This document shows, piece by piece, positions 36,337-43,770 of a DNA stretch of 49,738 bases. The stretch spans positions 1 to 49,738 of the forward strand of contig SVQZ01000018.1 in NCBI GenBank assembly GCA_015065105.1, written 5' to 3'. A program made the position numbers and the translations under genes. A model generated the notes under the pieces. That model was not told the DNA's origin, did not search any database, and was given only the letters and a program-made list of their open reading frames with translations. How positions within the stretch are numbered: the stretch's first letter is position 1; each line of letters opens with the position of its first letter. The stretch is from Oscillospiraceae bacterium. Lineage in GTDB: Bacteria; Bacillota; Clostridia; Oscillospirales; CAG-272.

Positions 36337-37116
36337 ATGGCAGAATCGAAAACTACGGTAAAAGAGAACAAGCCCAAGAGGGCGAGACGTAAAAATCCGC
36401 AGACCCTTCGTCCGATAGAGTATCTCTTTTCCCAGATCTATGATGTAAATTCTAATACAGTTCTTGGCTATGATGCCGAGCTTGTTATCAACGATAAAAA
36501 GCTTGGGACTCTGACCTATGACCGTGTAGCTTCTGTTGCTAACCGTTCAAACCTTGCGGTAAGATTGGGAAAGTGGCAGATAGAGGAGGTATGCGAGCTT
36601 ATCAAGCGCCAAAACTCCTACGGCAAGTACATAAACAGAGTGTTTATAACCCTTTCGGCAAAATTCCTTTCTAAACCCGATTTTTACGATCAGTTTTTAA
36701 AGATAACAGGGAAGTATGAGATCGAGCACAAGCGCTTCGGTATTCAGATAAACGAAGCTGAGCTTGTTGCCGGTAATGATACTCTTTATGAAAACATCGT
36801 AAAGCTCCGCGAGGGCGGCGCCAAGGTAATTATTACCGATTTCGGTGCCGAATCCACCTCGCTCAAGCAGCTTTCCACATTGACCGTTGATTACGTCAAG
36901 CTCAATACCTCCTTCACTGCGGATATCGCTGAGAATGAGAGAACAGAGAGTATTACCGAGGGTATCGTTGATCTTTGCGGTAAATTAGGCGTTTTAGTTA
37001 TTGCCGACGGCATCGACACAAAGGAACAGCTTAATATAATGAAGCGTATGAGATGCTTCCTTATACAAGGCAAGTACTTTTCAACTCCCGAGCGTGAAAA
37101 CGCAGCTATTGTTTAA
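36337..37116 (+). CDS. Degenerate EAL-domain protein
   Basis: A 259-residue cytoplasmic protein with a basic N-terminus (KPKRARRKN) and one EAL-type TIM-barrel fold. The signature EAL is replaced by DAE (46-48), the metal-binding Asn of VNxS by Thr105, the first Asp of DDFG by Thr167 and the Glu of AEGVE by Asp214. Glu140, Asp168, Lys188 and QG (244-245) remain. Cyclic-di-GMP hydrolysis is therefore unlikely; ligand binding or protein-protein regulation is more plausible. It lies 20 bases after the giant repeat protein in the same operon. AAAAGGA before the ATG at 36337 decides the start; a longer frame from 36286 would run inside the upstream gene. Confidence 0.85.
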   Translation: MAESKTTVKENKPKRARRKNPQTLRPIEYLFSQIYDVNSNTVLGYDAELVINDKKLGTLTYDRVASVANRSNLAVRLGKWQIEEVCELIKRQNSYGKYINRVFITLSAKFLSKPDFYDQFLKITGKYEIEHKRFGIQINEAELVAGNDTLYENIVKLREGGAKVIITDFGAESTSLKQLSTLTVDYVKLNTSFTADIAENERTESITEGIVDLCGKLGVLVIADGIDTKEQLNIMKRMRCFLIQGKYFSTPERENAAIV

Positions 37117-37151
37117 AAACATGATTACTTTGATAGAAAGGCGGTGAAACC

Positions 37152-37967
37152 TTGGCCAAAGGAATAGGTAAAGAACCTCGTGTAACGTCGGGCGGTGAGC
37201 TTGATCTCTCTCCGGAACGCGCCTTCGTGGTCAAGCGTACCGGTAAACAGGTCGCAGCCCTGCAACAGAGATTAAAGGTAACAAAATGGGTGCTTTTAAG
37301 TCTTCTGTTACTTGTAATTTTACTCTACCTGCTCTTTATCTTCTTCGGAAGGATGGGCGGAACAGGCGGCGATAAGGGTGATTTCACCGTTACTGTTGAA
37401 AAGGGATCAAGAAATATGATCTCAATGAGTGAGTTTGAAGACTTTAAAAATCCTGCAGTTATGCTCCTCGGTACAAGCCAGCATGATATGTGGCATTGCA
37501 CCAAGGAGTGGATCCCCGAGGATTTACAAGAGCAATCCAAGGGCGGTGCTCATTCAAGTATTGAACCGAGTTATCTTGCTTATACGTTCTATATTAAAAA
37601 CGTTGAGGATAACGAGGTTAAATATACCTATGATATCGACCTTGTTGATGAATATGTTCCCAAGGAGCTTAAGGCTATAGACGCTCTTAGAATCATGGTA
37701 ATCAAGAACGGTGAGGAAACGGTTTGGGCTAAGGCTCCCATTGATGGCTCCGCTCTTGAGGAAGGCACCAAGGAATTTACCGGCAAAAAAGAGGTTATCG
37801 AACAAAAGGGTAACACTATTGAAGGTGGTAAAACCGATAAATTTACCGTTGTTATGTGGTTTGAGGGAACAGACCCCGAATGCATCAACGATATATTCAA
37901 ATCAAGTCTGAAATTCAAGATGGATTTCAGTGTTGAGAATCCGATCAAGGAAAAATCGGATAAATAA
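37152..37967 (+). CDS. Membrane-anchored protein related to the SipW-dependent subunits
   Basis: A 271-residue type II membrane protein: ~45 cytoplasmic residues, one helix (~46-65) and an outer domain of ~200 residues. The end of that domain (VVMWFEGTDPECINDIFKSS) strongly resembles the end of the TasA-like protein at 38110 (VAMWLEGQDPDCSG), so the two share a fold. Because the cytoplasmic tail is long and no SipW-type cleavage site is evident, it may be a permanent base or anchor for the fibre (inference). It starts with TTG at 37152 behind an AAAGGCGGTG ribosome site, 35 bases after the EAL gene. Confidence 0.72.
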   Translation: MAKGIGKEPRVTSGGELDLSPERAFVVKRTGKQVAALQQRLKVTKWVLLSLLLLVILLYLLFIFFGRMGGTGGDKGDFTVTVEKGSRNMISMSEFEDFKNPAVMLLGTSQHDMWHCTKEWIPEDLQEQSKGGAHSSIEPSYLAYTFYIKNVEDNEVKYTYDIDLVDEYVPKELKAIDALRIMVIKNGEETVWAKAPIDGSALEEGTKEFTGKKEVIEQKGNTIEGGKTDKFTVVMWFEGTDPECINDIFKSSLKFKMDFSVENPIKEKSDK

Positions 37968-38015
37968 ATTAGTTATATTTGGCCATAATTTTCCCTAAAC
38001 TAAAACGATTATTCG

Positions 38016-38045
38016 TTGCGTGTATGGCAGATTGTACATGATAAT
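38016..38045 (+). promoter_or_regulatory. Possible internal promoter for the main subunit gene
   Basis: TTGCGT (38016-38021) and GATAAT (38040-38045) have 18-bp spacing in the 142-base gap before the TasA-like gene. It leaves a leader of about 58 bases that ends in TAGGAGGAAAA. Confidence 0.45.
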
Positions 38046-38109
38046 AGCGCAGGGAATGGGCGTAAATATATAAATATCAATTTAATATATTTTAGGAGGA
38101 AAATCTAAA

Positions 38110-38988
38110 ATGAAAAGAAAAGCGTTAATTACTTCTACAGCACTTCTCCTCGTAGCACTTATGTGTCTCGCTACTGCATCTTATGCATGGTTTACCGCTG
38201 GTACTGCATCTGCAGTTACCGATTTCCAGGTAAGCATCACCGCAGGTGATACAGGTCTTTACATTGCTGCTGCTGATATGACCGGCTCAGCTCCCACCTT
38301 TGCACCTGATTTCTTCACAAAAGAAGATGCAGGTATTACTTCTCAGTTAGCAGCTAACGGTTTTGTATCATCTACACTTAAGCCTGTTTCCACAAACGGC
38401 AAGTTTGATGCTGCTAAAACAATTAAGTTCTTTGAAGCTCCCGCTGATACATTTGACGGTACATACTGGGATGTAAATGCTGTAAACGCAGCAAATACAG
38501 ATTCTAACCCCGGTTACGTTCTTTTCAGTTTCTATGTAAAGGCTACCGGTGTTGAAAATGAAACAACCTATAATGTAAACTTTGACGGTACAATTTTTGA
38601 TGATCCTGCTTCTAAGGCAGCTCTTAAGCTTGCTTACCAGGTAACTGACGTTACTGTTACTGACGGTGAAGTTGTTACTACCAAGCCCGATAAGAATCTC
38701 ACCATCTACACATTCGGTACCGCTACTGATTACGATCCCATTATGGTTGCAGGCGGCGAAGATTCCATCACTAAGGATGGCAAGAATTTCGTAGCAGCTG
38801 ACGGCAAGAACATTCTTGATACTTCTGATGATCTTGTTGAAAATGCATGGGTAGAGCCTACTCTTACCTTTGCAAAGGGCGACAGCGCTAAGCTTGTTAC
38901 CGTTGCTATGTGGCTCGAAGGTCAGGATCCTGACTGTTCCGGCACATTCAAGATTGAAGACAAGACTCTTGCAATTTCACTTAGCTAA
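38110..38988 (+). CDS. SipW-dependent TasA/CalY-like protein, probable main fibre subunit
   Basis: A 292-residue secreted protein with the typical SipW-dependent signal: a short basic start, a hydrophobic run and LATASYAWFTAG, probably cut before WFT. The mature part is a beta-sandwich-like domain ending VAMWLEGQDPDCSGTF. TasA and CalY/camelysin of Bacillus have this signal type and form biofilm fibres. A very strong ribosome site (AGGAGGAAAA), a separate promoter-like site, a 3' hairpin and regular codon use (many GCT, GTT and AAG codons) suggest high expression. Two similar but more divergent proteins are encoded at 37152 and 47346. A fibre role is inferred, not shown. Confidence 0.82.
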   Translation: MKRKALITSTALLLVALMCLATASYAWFTAGTASAVTDFQVSITAGDTGLYIAAADMTGSAPTFAPDFFTKEDAGITSQLAANGFVSSTLKPVSTNGKFDAAKTIKFFEAPADTFDGTYWDVNAVNAANTDSNPGYVLFSFYVKATGVENETTYNVNFDGTIFDDPASKAALKLAYQVTDVTVTDGEVVTTKPDKNLTIYTFGTATDYDPIMVAGGEDSITKDGKNFVAADGKNILDTSDDLVENAWVEPTLTFAKGDSAKLVTVAMWLEGQDPDCSGTFKIEDKTLAISLS

Positions 38989-39023
38989 TTAAATAAGTCA
39001 ACGTATTATTTATATTATTATTA

Positions 39024-39066
39024 ATTGATATTAAAGGGCGGTGCTGCCGCCGCCCTATTTATCAAT
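39024..39066 (+). terminator. Long hairpin after the main subunit gene, partial terminator or mRNA stabiliser
   Basis: ATTGATA (39024-39030) and AGGGCGG (39035-39041) pair with CCGCCCT (39050-39056) and TATCAAT (39060-39066). There is no long T run after it, so some readthrough into the signal peptidase gene is expected. This would keep subunit mRNA in excess. Confidence 0.65.
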
Positions 39067-39099
39067 CGAAATTAATTGTATTTTGGATTAGGATTAAAT

Positions 39100-39813
39100 A
39101 TGGAAAAGAAAAAGGGCACTGTTAAAAAAATATTAAGTATTTTATTAACGATATTAATCATTTTATATACTTTACTTGCAGTTGTTATTGCTGTATTTGC
39201 ATTTGCTTCAATGAAAGATGACAATGCTACTATTTTTGGTTATTATATTATGTATGTTCCAACTGAGTCAATGGTTGGTGACAATGATGATTCGATAAAT
39301 AAAGGTGATTTGATACTGTGCAACAAACTTGATTCTACCAGTGATCTCAAGGTTGGAGATGTTATTGCTTTTGTAGATTATAATAAAGACAGTGAAACTT
39401 TCGGTAAAACAATTATTCATAGAATTGTTGAAGTTACCGAATCCGGTTATCGAACAAAGGGTGACAACAACCCTTATGTTGATGGAACTGAAGTGTTGCC
39501 TGCATTCGTCAAGGCACGATATATGGGCAAAAGAGTCCCTGTATTAGGTTCTGTTATTAATTTTTTGAAATCTCAGACGGGTATTTTAATCTGTATGATT
39601 ATACCTATGTCATTATTTTTTATCTATGCTTTGTATAGATTTATCAAGGCTTTACTTGAATACAAAATGTCAAAGGCGCCTGCAGGAGAGCTTTCTGAAG
39701 AACAAAAGCAGAAGGCTATCGAAGAATATCTCGCAAAGCAGGCCAGCGAGGCGGCAAATAAAGAAGCCCCCGCAGAAGAAAATTCCAAAGATAATTCCGA
39801 ATCCGATAACTAA
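39100..39813 (+). CDS. SipW-like (ER-type) signal peptidase I, first copy
   Basis: A 237-residue membrane protease with one N-terminal helix, a catalytic domain, a C-terminal helix (~165-190) and a charged Ala/Glu/Lys tail. It is of the ER/SipW type: Ser57 in PTESM, His107 in IIHRIV in place of the bacterial Lys, and Asp122 in GDNNP. SipW processes TasA-type preproteins, here most likely the product of the gene just upstream. An upstream in-frame TTG exists at 39076, but the ATG at 39100 after TTAGGATTAAAT is favoured. Its first ~200 bases are more AT-rich and use more TTA codons than neighbouring genes. Confidence 0.88.
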   Translation: MEKKKGTVKKILSILLTILIILYTLLAVVIAVFAFASMKDDNATIFGYYIMYVPTESMVGDNDDSINKGDLILCNKLDSTSDLKVGDVIAFVDYNKDSETFGKTIIHRIVEVTESGYRTKGDNNPYVDGTEVLPAFVKARYMGKRVPVLGSVINFLKSQTGILICMIIPMSLFFIYALYRFIKALLEYKMSKAPAGELSEEQKQKAIEEYLAKQASEAANKEAPAEENSKDNSESDN

Positions 39814-39817
39814 TAGT

Positions 39818-39916
39818 TTATTATTCCCGCCTTCCCTATACGGGAAGGCAGGGAAGTATAATAAAGCTTTCCGCGTGGGACGTAATCGATTACGTTTTAC
39901 ACGAAAGGTTTTATTA
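39818..39916 (+). promoter_or_regulatory. Nested, competing inverted repeats with a 16-bp palindrome
   Basis: Hairpin one: GCCTTCCC (39829-39836) with GGGAAGGC (39842-39849), extended by TTTATTAT (39818) with ATAATAAA (39858-39865). Hairpin two: 39867-39907, a ~20-bp stem with several G.U pairs centred on ACGTAATCGATTACGT (39880-39895), a perfect palindrome like a LacI-family operator. The AATAAA at 39860-39865 can pair with either side, so the structures may compete. Attenuation, an operator or a repeat element are all possible. Confidence 0.5.
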
Positions 39917-39938
39917 GTAAACAAATGACAAATATAAT
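39910..39938 (+). promoter_or_regulatory. Weak possible promoter for the AAA+ gene
   Basis: TATAAT (39933-39938) is clear, but the -35 at 17 bp is only TTTATT (39910-39915). It sits just downstream of the palindrome at 39880. Confidence 0.3.
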
Positions 39939-39955
39939 GAAAGCAGGTAGATATT

Positions 39956-41497
39956 ATGGAAGCTATAGGTACCTTTATCAACAAGTTTACCTCGGTGTTC
40001 ATAAACGGTATATGGACACTCATAAAGGGTATTTTTAACGGTATTGTGGGGATGTTCAATTTCCCCGCATACTTCAAGGTGTTTAAGGAATGCAAGGGTG
40101 ATTTCGGTGTATTAGACTGGATACTTGCTATTCTCGTTGCCATTATTGTATTTGCGTTACTTGCGGCAATTGTGTTCTTTGTATATCTTCTTATCCGCAA
40201 ATACGTAAGATTCCGTGAATCTCTTGTCTCCAAGGAAGAGCTTTTGGAGGAAATGGGCAACCTTAACCGTGAGATCGTTAAGCTTACCAAGGAAAAGGAA
40301 AGAATTCTTGCGATGAAGGTTTCTCAGCTCGGTCTGCGTCCCGATGAATCGAACGAGATCGGTACAGAGGAAGATAAGAAGGAAGAAACGGAAGAAAAGG
40401 TTCTTACCGATGAGGATATCGGACGTTTCTATAAGCTCAAGATGGTTGACAAGGCTTATGAGAACTATACTCCTCCCGTATATAATAAGGATATAACACT
40501 TCCCGAGCTTTGCGATATGTTCAGAAACTTCGCTTGCTCCAGAATGGGACTTTTCTATGAGATCAAGACCATTCGTTTGTTTATTGCTTCCTTTGCTTCC
40601 ACTCGTCTTCTTATACTTCAGGGTATATCGGGTACAGGTAAAACATCGCTTCCTTATGCTTTCGGTAAGTTTATACAGAATGATACAACAATTGCTTCGG
40701 TACAGCCCTCCTGGCGTGACCGTACCGAAATTTTCGGTTACTTCAACGAATTTACAAAGCGTTTTAACGAAACCGAAGTATTGAAGAAGATGTACGAGGC
40801 TAAATATACCGATAACGTATATCTCACCATCCTCGACGAAATGAATATTGCCCGCGTTGAGTATTACTTTGCGGAGCTTCTTTCGATTCTCGAAATGCCT
40901 ACCCGTGACGAATGGGTAGTTGACCTTGTTCCCTCCGCATGGCCTACCGACCCCAAGATGGTAGTTGAGGGAAGAATGACCCTTCCTCAGAATATGTGGT
41001 ATATCGGTACCGCTAACAACGACGACTCCACTTTTGCTATTACCGATAAGGTATATGACAGAGCAATGCCTATCGATATCAATACAAAGGGTAAATATTT
41101 TGAGGCTCCCTACACCGATCATCTCACACTTTCATTCAGTGATCTTGAATCCAAGTTTGACGAAGCGAAGGAAAAGTACAAGGTATCTCAGGAAAGCCTT
41201 GACAAGATCGCAGAGCTTGACGATTACGTTATCGAGCATTTCAGACTCGCTTTCGGTAACCGTATCGTAAAGCAGCTTAAGGATTTCGTTCCCGCATACG
41301 TTGGATGCGGCGGTACAGAGATCGACGGTCTTGACTATGTACTTAAGCAGAAGGTTTTCCGTAAATTCGAATCCCTTAACCTTTCATTTATCCGTGATGA
41401 GATCGACGGTCTTATCAGCTATATGGATAAGATGTTCGGTAAGCAGAATATGCAGGAATCCAAGGAATACTTACTCAGACTTAAGAAGTTATTCTAA
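39956..41497 (+). CDS. Membrane-anchored McrB-like AAA+ ATPase
   Basis: A 513-residue protein. An amphipathic N-terminus is followed by a long membrane helix (~53-83), a coiled coil (~88-120) with an acidic linker, and an AAA_5/McrB-type ATPase. Walker A is GISGTGKTS (223-231), Walker B is LTILDEMN (Asp294, Glu295), and the sensor region is WYIGTANNDDSTFAITDKVYDRA. In McrBC the GTPase partner drives a nuclease; here the domain faces the cytoplasm from a membrane anchor and the next gene encodes an McrC-like partner without evident nuclease. It sits among fibre-subunit and signal peptidase genes, suggesting ATP-driven work on export or assembly (inference). Confidence 0.85.
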   Translation: MEAIGTFINKFTSVFINGIWTLIKGIFNGIVGMFNFPAYFKVFKECKGDFGVLDWILAILVAIIVFALLAAIVFFVYLLIRKYVRFRESLVSKEELLEEMGNLNREIVKLTKEKERILAMKVSQLGLRPDESNEIGTEEDKKEETEEKVLTDEDIGRFYKLKMVDKAYENYTPPVYNKDITLPELCDMFRNFACSRMGLFYEIKTIRLFIASFASTRLLILQGISGTGKTSLPYAFGKFIQNDTTIASVQPSWRDRTEIFGYFNEFTKRFNETEVLKKMYEAKYTDNVYLTILDEMNIARVEYYFAELLSILEMPTRDEWVVDLVPSAWPTDPKMVVEGRMTLPQNMWYIGTANNDDSTFAITDKVYDRAMPIDINTKGKYFEAPYTDHLTLSFSDLESKFDEAKEKYKVSQESLDKIAELDDYVIEHFRLAFGNRIVKQLKDFVPAYVGCGGTEIDGLDYVLKQKVFRKFESLNLSFIRDEIDGLISYMDKMFGKQNMQESKEYLLRLKKLF

Positions 41498-41521
41498 GCG
41501 GCAAGTTGCCGCTGCCATACT

Positions 41522-41561
41522 CCGGGCACGTAATTTTTGGTATAATTATCTTCGATGCCCG
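41522..41561 (+). promoter_or_regulatory. Extended -10 promoter inside a stem-loop, upstream of the McrC-like gene
   Basis: TGGTATAAT (41538-41546) is an extended -10 with no strong -35. It lies in the loop of an inverted repeat CGGGCA (41523-41528) / TGCCCG (41556-41561). A second small hairpin (GCGGCAA..TTGCCGC) directly follows the AAA+ stop codon. Confidence 0.45.
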
Positions 41562-41602
41562 AGGTGAAATAAGTTACATTATGGATTTAAGGAGAAATTA
41601 TC

Positions 41603-43750
41603 GTGGCAAGCAAGCTTGACAAGGTTTATAGTGAGTATTTTGAGCAATTTAAATCTCTTATAGACAGTGACGAATTCTACAATTACATAGTTGAAAATAT
41701 CGGTGCCGGCACCAATAAGTTCTCCTTTTATCAGAAGAAGAAGGATAAAAAGATAGATACACGCTGGATCGAGCAGATAGAGGACTGTATAGTTGAGCTT
41801 GATACCATCATCCGTAATCCCCGCCGTTTCATCGTGCAGGAGGAGGAGATAGTTCCTATCGAGAAGGCGCGCCGTATCACAAATGAATCTGTCCGTCACC
41901 TTGCACAGCACACTAACCTTATTGCAAGAGTTGACGGTGAAAGAGTTACCCCTAATGAAATACTTAACGTTTACCGTGAGGAAAGCTTTGATATTTACGA
42001 AAACCGTTTTATCTATACTCTTTTGGGTAAGGTGGAGGAATTCGTTGAATCACGCCGTCAGGTGCTTTTGAATATCACAGATGACGAGGAGATCGCAGAG
42101 CTTGCTATGGAGGGCGCCTTTAATAACGGTGAGGAAGACGTAAACTATAAGTTTGAAATATCCTCTACCACCAAAAATGCCCTTCTCAATGCAGATACCT
42201 CCCGTATGGGTGTGTTTGCAAGAATTGAACGTTTATCGAGAATTATACGAGAGTTCCGCGGCTCCGCTTTTGCGAAGAGCATGAGGGGCTCTGCACCTGT
42301 ACGTCCTCCTATTATGCGTACAAACGTTATTCTTAAAGACCCCAACTTCAAAAAGTGTCTTGTGCTCTGGCAGTTTATCGAGACCTATCATGACGTTGGC
42401 TATACCATTGACGTTATCAACGAATACCGCGAGCTTACCCAGGAGGCGGTATTTACGTTCTATAATACTCTTGCCCTTAACTATATCTTCTTAAAGAAGA
42501 GCGCCGATTCTACCGAGGACGTTGATCTTGAGCATAAGCGTAAGCGCCGTCAGATCAAGCCTAAGTTCGTTAAGAACATTGTTGAGGAGATCGTTGACGA
42601 TTACGATATTTACAGTACAGAGGTTCGCCGTGTATTCCTTGACGAGATAACCAAAGCGGCAAAGAAGCGTGAAAAGCAGGATGCACAGATAGCTGAGGCT
42701 ATCAATAACGCTCTTAAGGCTGAGCGTGACGCCAAGCTTGAAGCGGCTCGTCTTGAAAAGGAACGTATTGCGCGCGAAAAGGCAGAGGAAAAGGCAAGGA
42801 TCGCAAAGCAGAAGGCTCGCGAGGAGGCGGCGCGCAAACGCGAGGAAGAGCGTATTGCCCGCGAAAAGAAACGCGAAGCAGACCGAATTGCCCGTGAAAA
42901 GGCTAAGGCTGAAAAGGAAGCTGCCCTTGAAAAAGAGCGCATAGCAAAGCAAAAGGCAAAAGAAAAAGCCGCAAAGGAAAAGGCTATTGCTCTTGAAAAG
43001 GAAAAGAAAGCAAAGGAAAAAGCAAAAGAACGCGAGCGTATTGCCCGTGAAAAGGCAGAAGCTCTCGAAAAAGAGCGCTTAGCAAAGCAGAAGGCTAAGG
43101 AAAAAGAAAGAGCGGCAAAGGAAAAGGCGGCGGCTCTCGAAAAGGAAAAGTTAGCAAAGCAGAAGGCTAAGGAAAAAGAAAAGGCGGCAAAGGAAAAAGC
43201 TCTTGCTGAAGAAAAGGAAAGATTAGCTAAACAAAAGGCCAAGGAAAAGGAAAAGGCGGCAAAGGAAAAGGCCTCTGCCCTTGAAAAGGAAAAATTAGCT
43301 AAACAGAAGGCCAAGGAAAAGGAAAAGGCGGCGAAGGAAAAGGCTACCGCCCTTGAAAAGGAAAAGCTTGCAAAGCAGAAGGCCAAGGAGAGGGAAAAGG
43401 CGGCAAAGGAAAAGGTTGCAGCCCTTGAAAAGGAAAAGCTTGCAAAGCAGAAGGCCAAGGAGAGGGAAAAGGCGGCAAAGGAAAAGGCGGCGGCTCTTGA
43501 AAAGGAAAAGCTTGCAAAGCAGAAGGCCAAGGAGAGGGAAAAGGCGGCAAAGGAAAAGGCGGCGGCTCTTGAAAAGGAAAAGCTTGCAAAGCAGAAGGCC
43601 AAGGAAAAAGAAAAGGCGATAAAGGCTAAAGCAAGTGCAAAGTCAAAATCAAAGGCAGCGCCCAAGCCCCAGGCAAAGCCTGTGACCGACAGCGATGACG
43701 ATGTTTTCGGTATCGGTGATGCTATCGGCATATTCAAGCTTGACGAATAA
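41603..43750 (+). CDS. DUF2357/McrC-like protein with a long Lys/Ala/Glu helical repeat tail
   Basis: A 715-residue protein. Residues 1-~310 resemble the DUF2357 domain of McrC-like proteins: NPRRFIV, RRITNESVRHLAQHTNLI, VTPNEILNVYREESFDIYENRF and a later LWQFIETYHD segment. Instead of the expected PD-(D/E)XK nuclease, residues ~350-690 are a highly charged helix rich in Ala, Lys, Glu and Arg, with eight 24-residue repeats (486-677). It ends in a short acidic tail (DSDDDVFGIGDAIG). The tail recalls the TolA rod and could span about 50 nm if a single helix (inference). It pairs with the AAA+ gene upstream. The start is GTG behind AAGGAG. Confidence 0.78.
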   Translation: MASKLDKVYSEYFEQFKSLIDSDEFYNYIVENIGAGTNKFSFYQKKKDKKIDTRWIEQIEDCIVELDTIIRNPRRFIVQEEEIVPIEKARRITNESVRHLAQHTNLIARVDGERVTPNEILNVYREESFDIYENRFIYTLLGKVEEFVESRRQVLLNITDDEEIAELAMEGAFNNGEEDVNYKFEISSTTKNALLNADTSRMGVFARIERLSRIIREFRGSAFAKSMRGSAPVRPPIMRTNVILKDPNFKKCLVLWQFIETYHDVGYTIDVINEYRELTQEAVFTFYNTLALNYIFLKKSADSTEDVDLEHKRKRRQIKPKFVKNIVEEIVDDYDIYSTEVRRVFLDEITKAAKKREKQDAQIAEAINNALKAERDAKLEAARLEKERIAREKAEEKARIAKQKAREEAARKREEERIAREKKREADRIAREKAKAEKEAALEKERIAKQKAKEKAAKEKAIALEKEKKAKEKAKERERIAREKAEALEKERLAKQKAKEKERAAKEKAAALEKEKLAKQKAKEKEKAAKEKALAEEKERLAKQKAKEKEKAAKEKASALEKEKLAKQKAKEKEKAAKEKATALEKEKLAKQKAKEREKAAKEKVAALEKEKLAKQKAKEREKAAKEKAAALEKEKLAKQKAKEREKAAKEKAAALEKEKLAKQKAKEKEKAIKAKASAKSKSKAAPKPQAKPVTDSDDDVFGIGDAIGIFKLDE
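43058..43633 (+). repeat. Tandem array of eight 72-bp (24-residue) coding repeats
   Basis: Eight in-frame units of the pattern xALEKEKLAKQKAKEKEKAA+KEK run from 43058 to 43633. Units 5 to 7 are nearly identical in DNA, and earlier units have more silent changes, so the 3' part was duplicated recently. Length variation between strains is likely. Confidence 0.9.
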
Positions 43751-43770
43751 TTTCACAAAGTGAGAATTTA

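Noticed and set aside
43058-43633. CRISPR-like direct repeats
   Set aside because: The 72-bp repeats are contiguous, in frame and protein-coding, with no spacers.
42610-43737. Long minus-strand open frame opposite the helical repeat region, rich in Phe, Ser and Ala
   Set aside because: It is a mirror of the low-complexity Lys/Glu/Ala coding repeats on the plus strand, with no start context and no family resemblance. The small plus-frame and minus-frame ORFs at 43344-43622 have the same cause.
39956-43750. McrBC-type anti-phage restriction system
   Set aside because: The AAA+ and DUF2357 similarity suggests it, but the ATPase is membrane-anchored, no nuclease domain is seen and all neighbours are surface-secretion genes. 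Kept as a co-opted pair instead.
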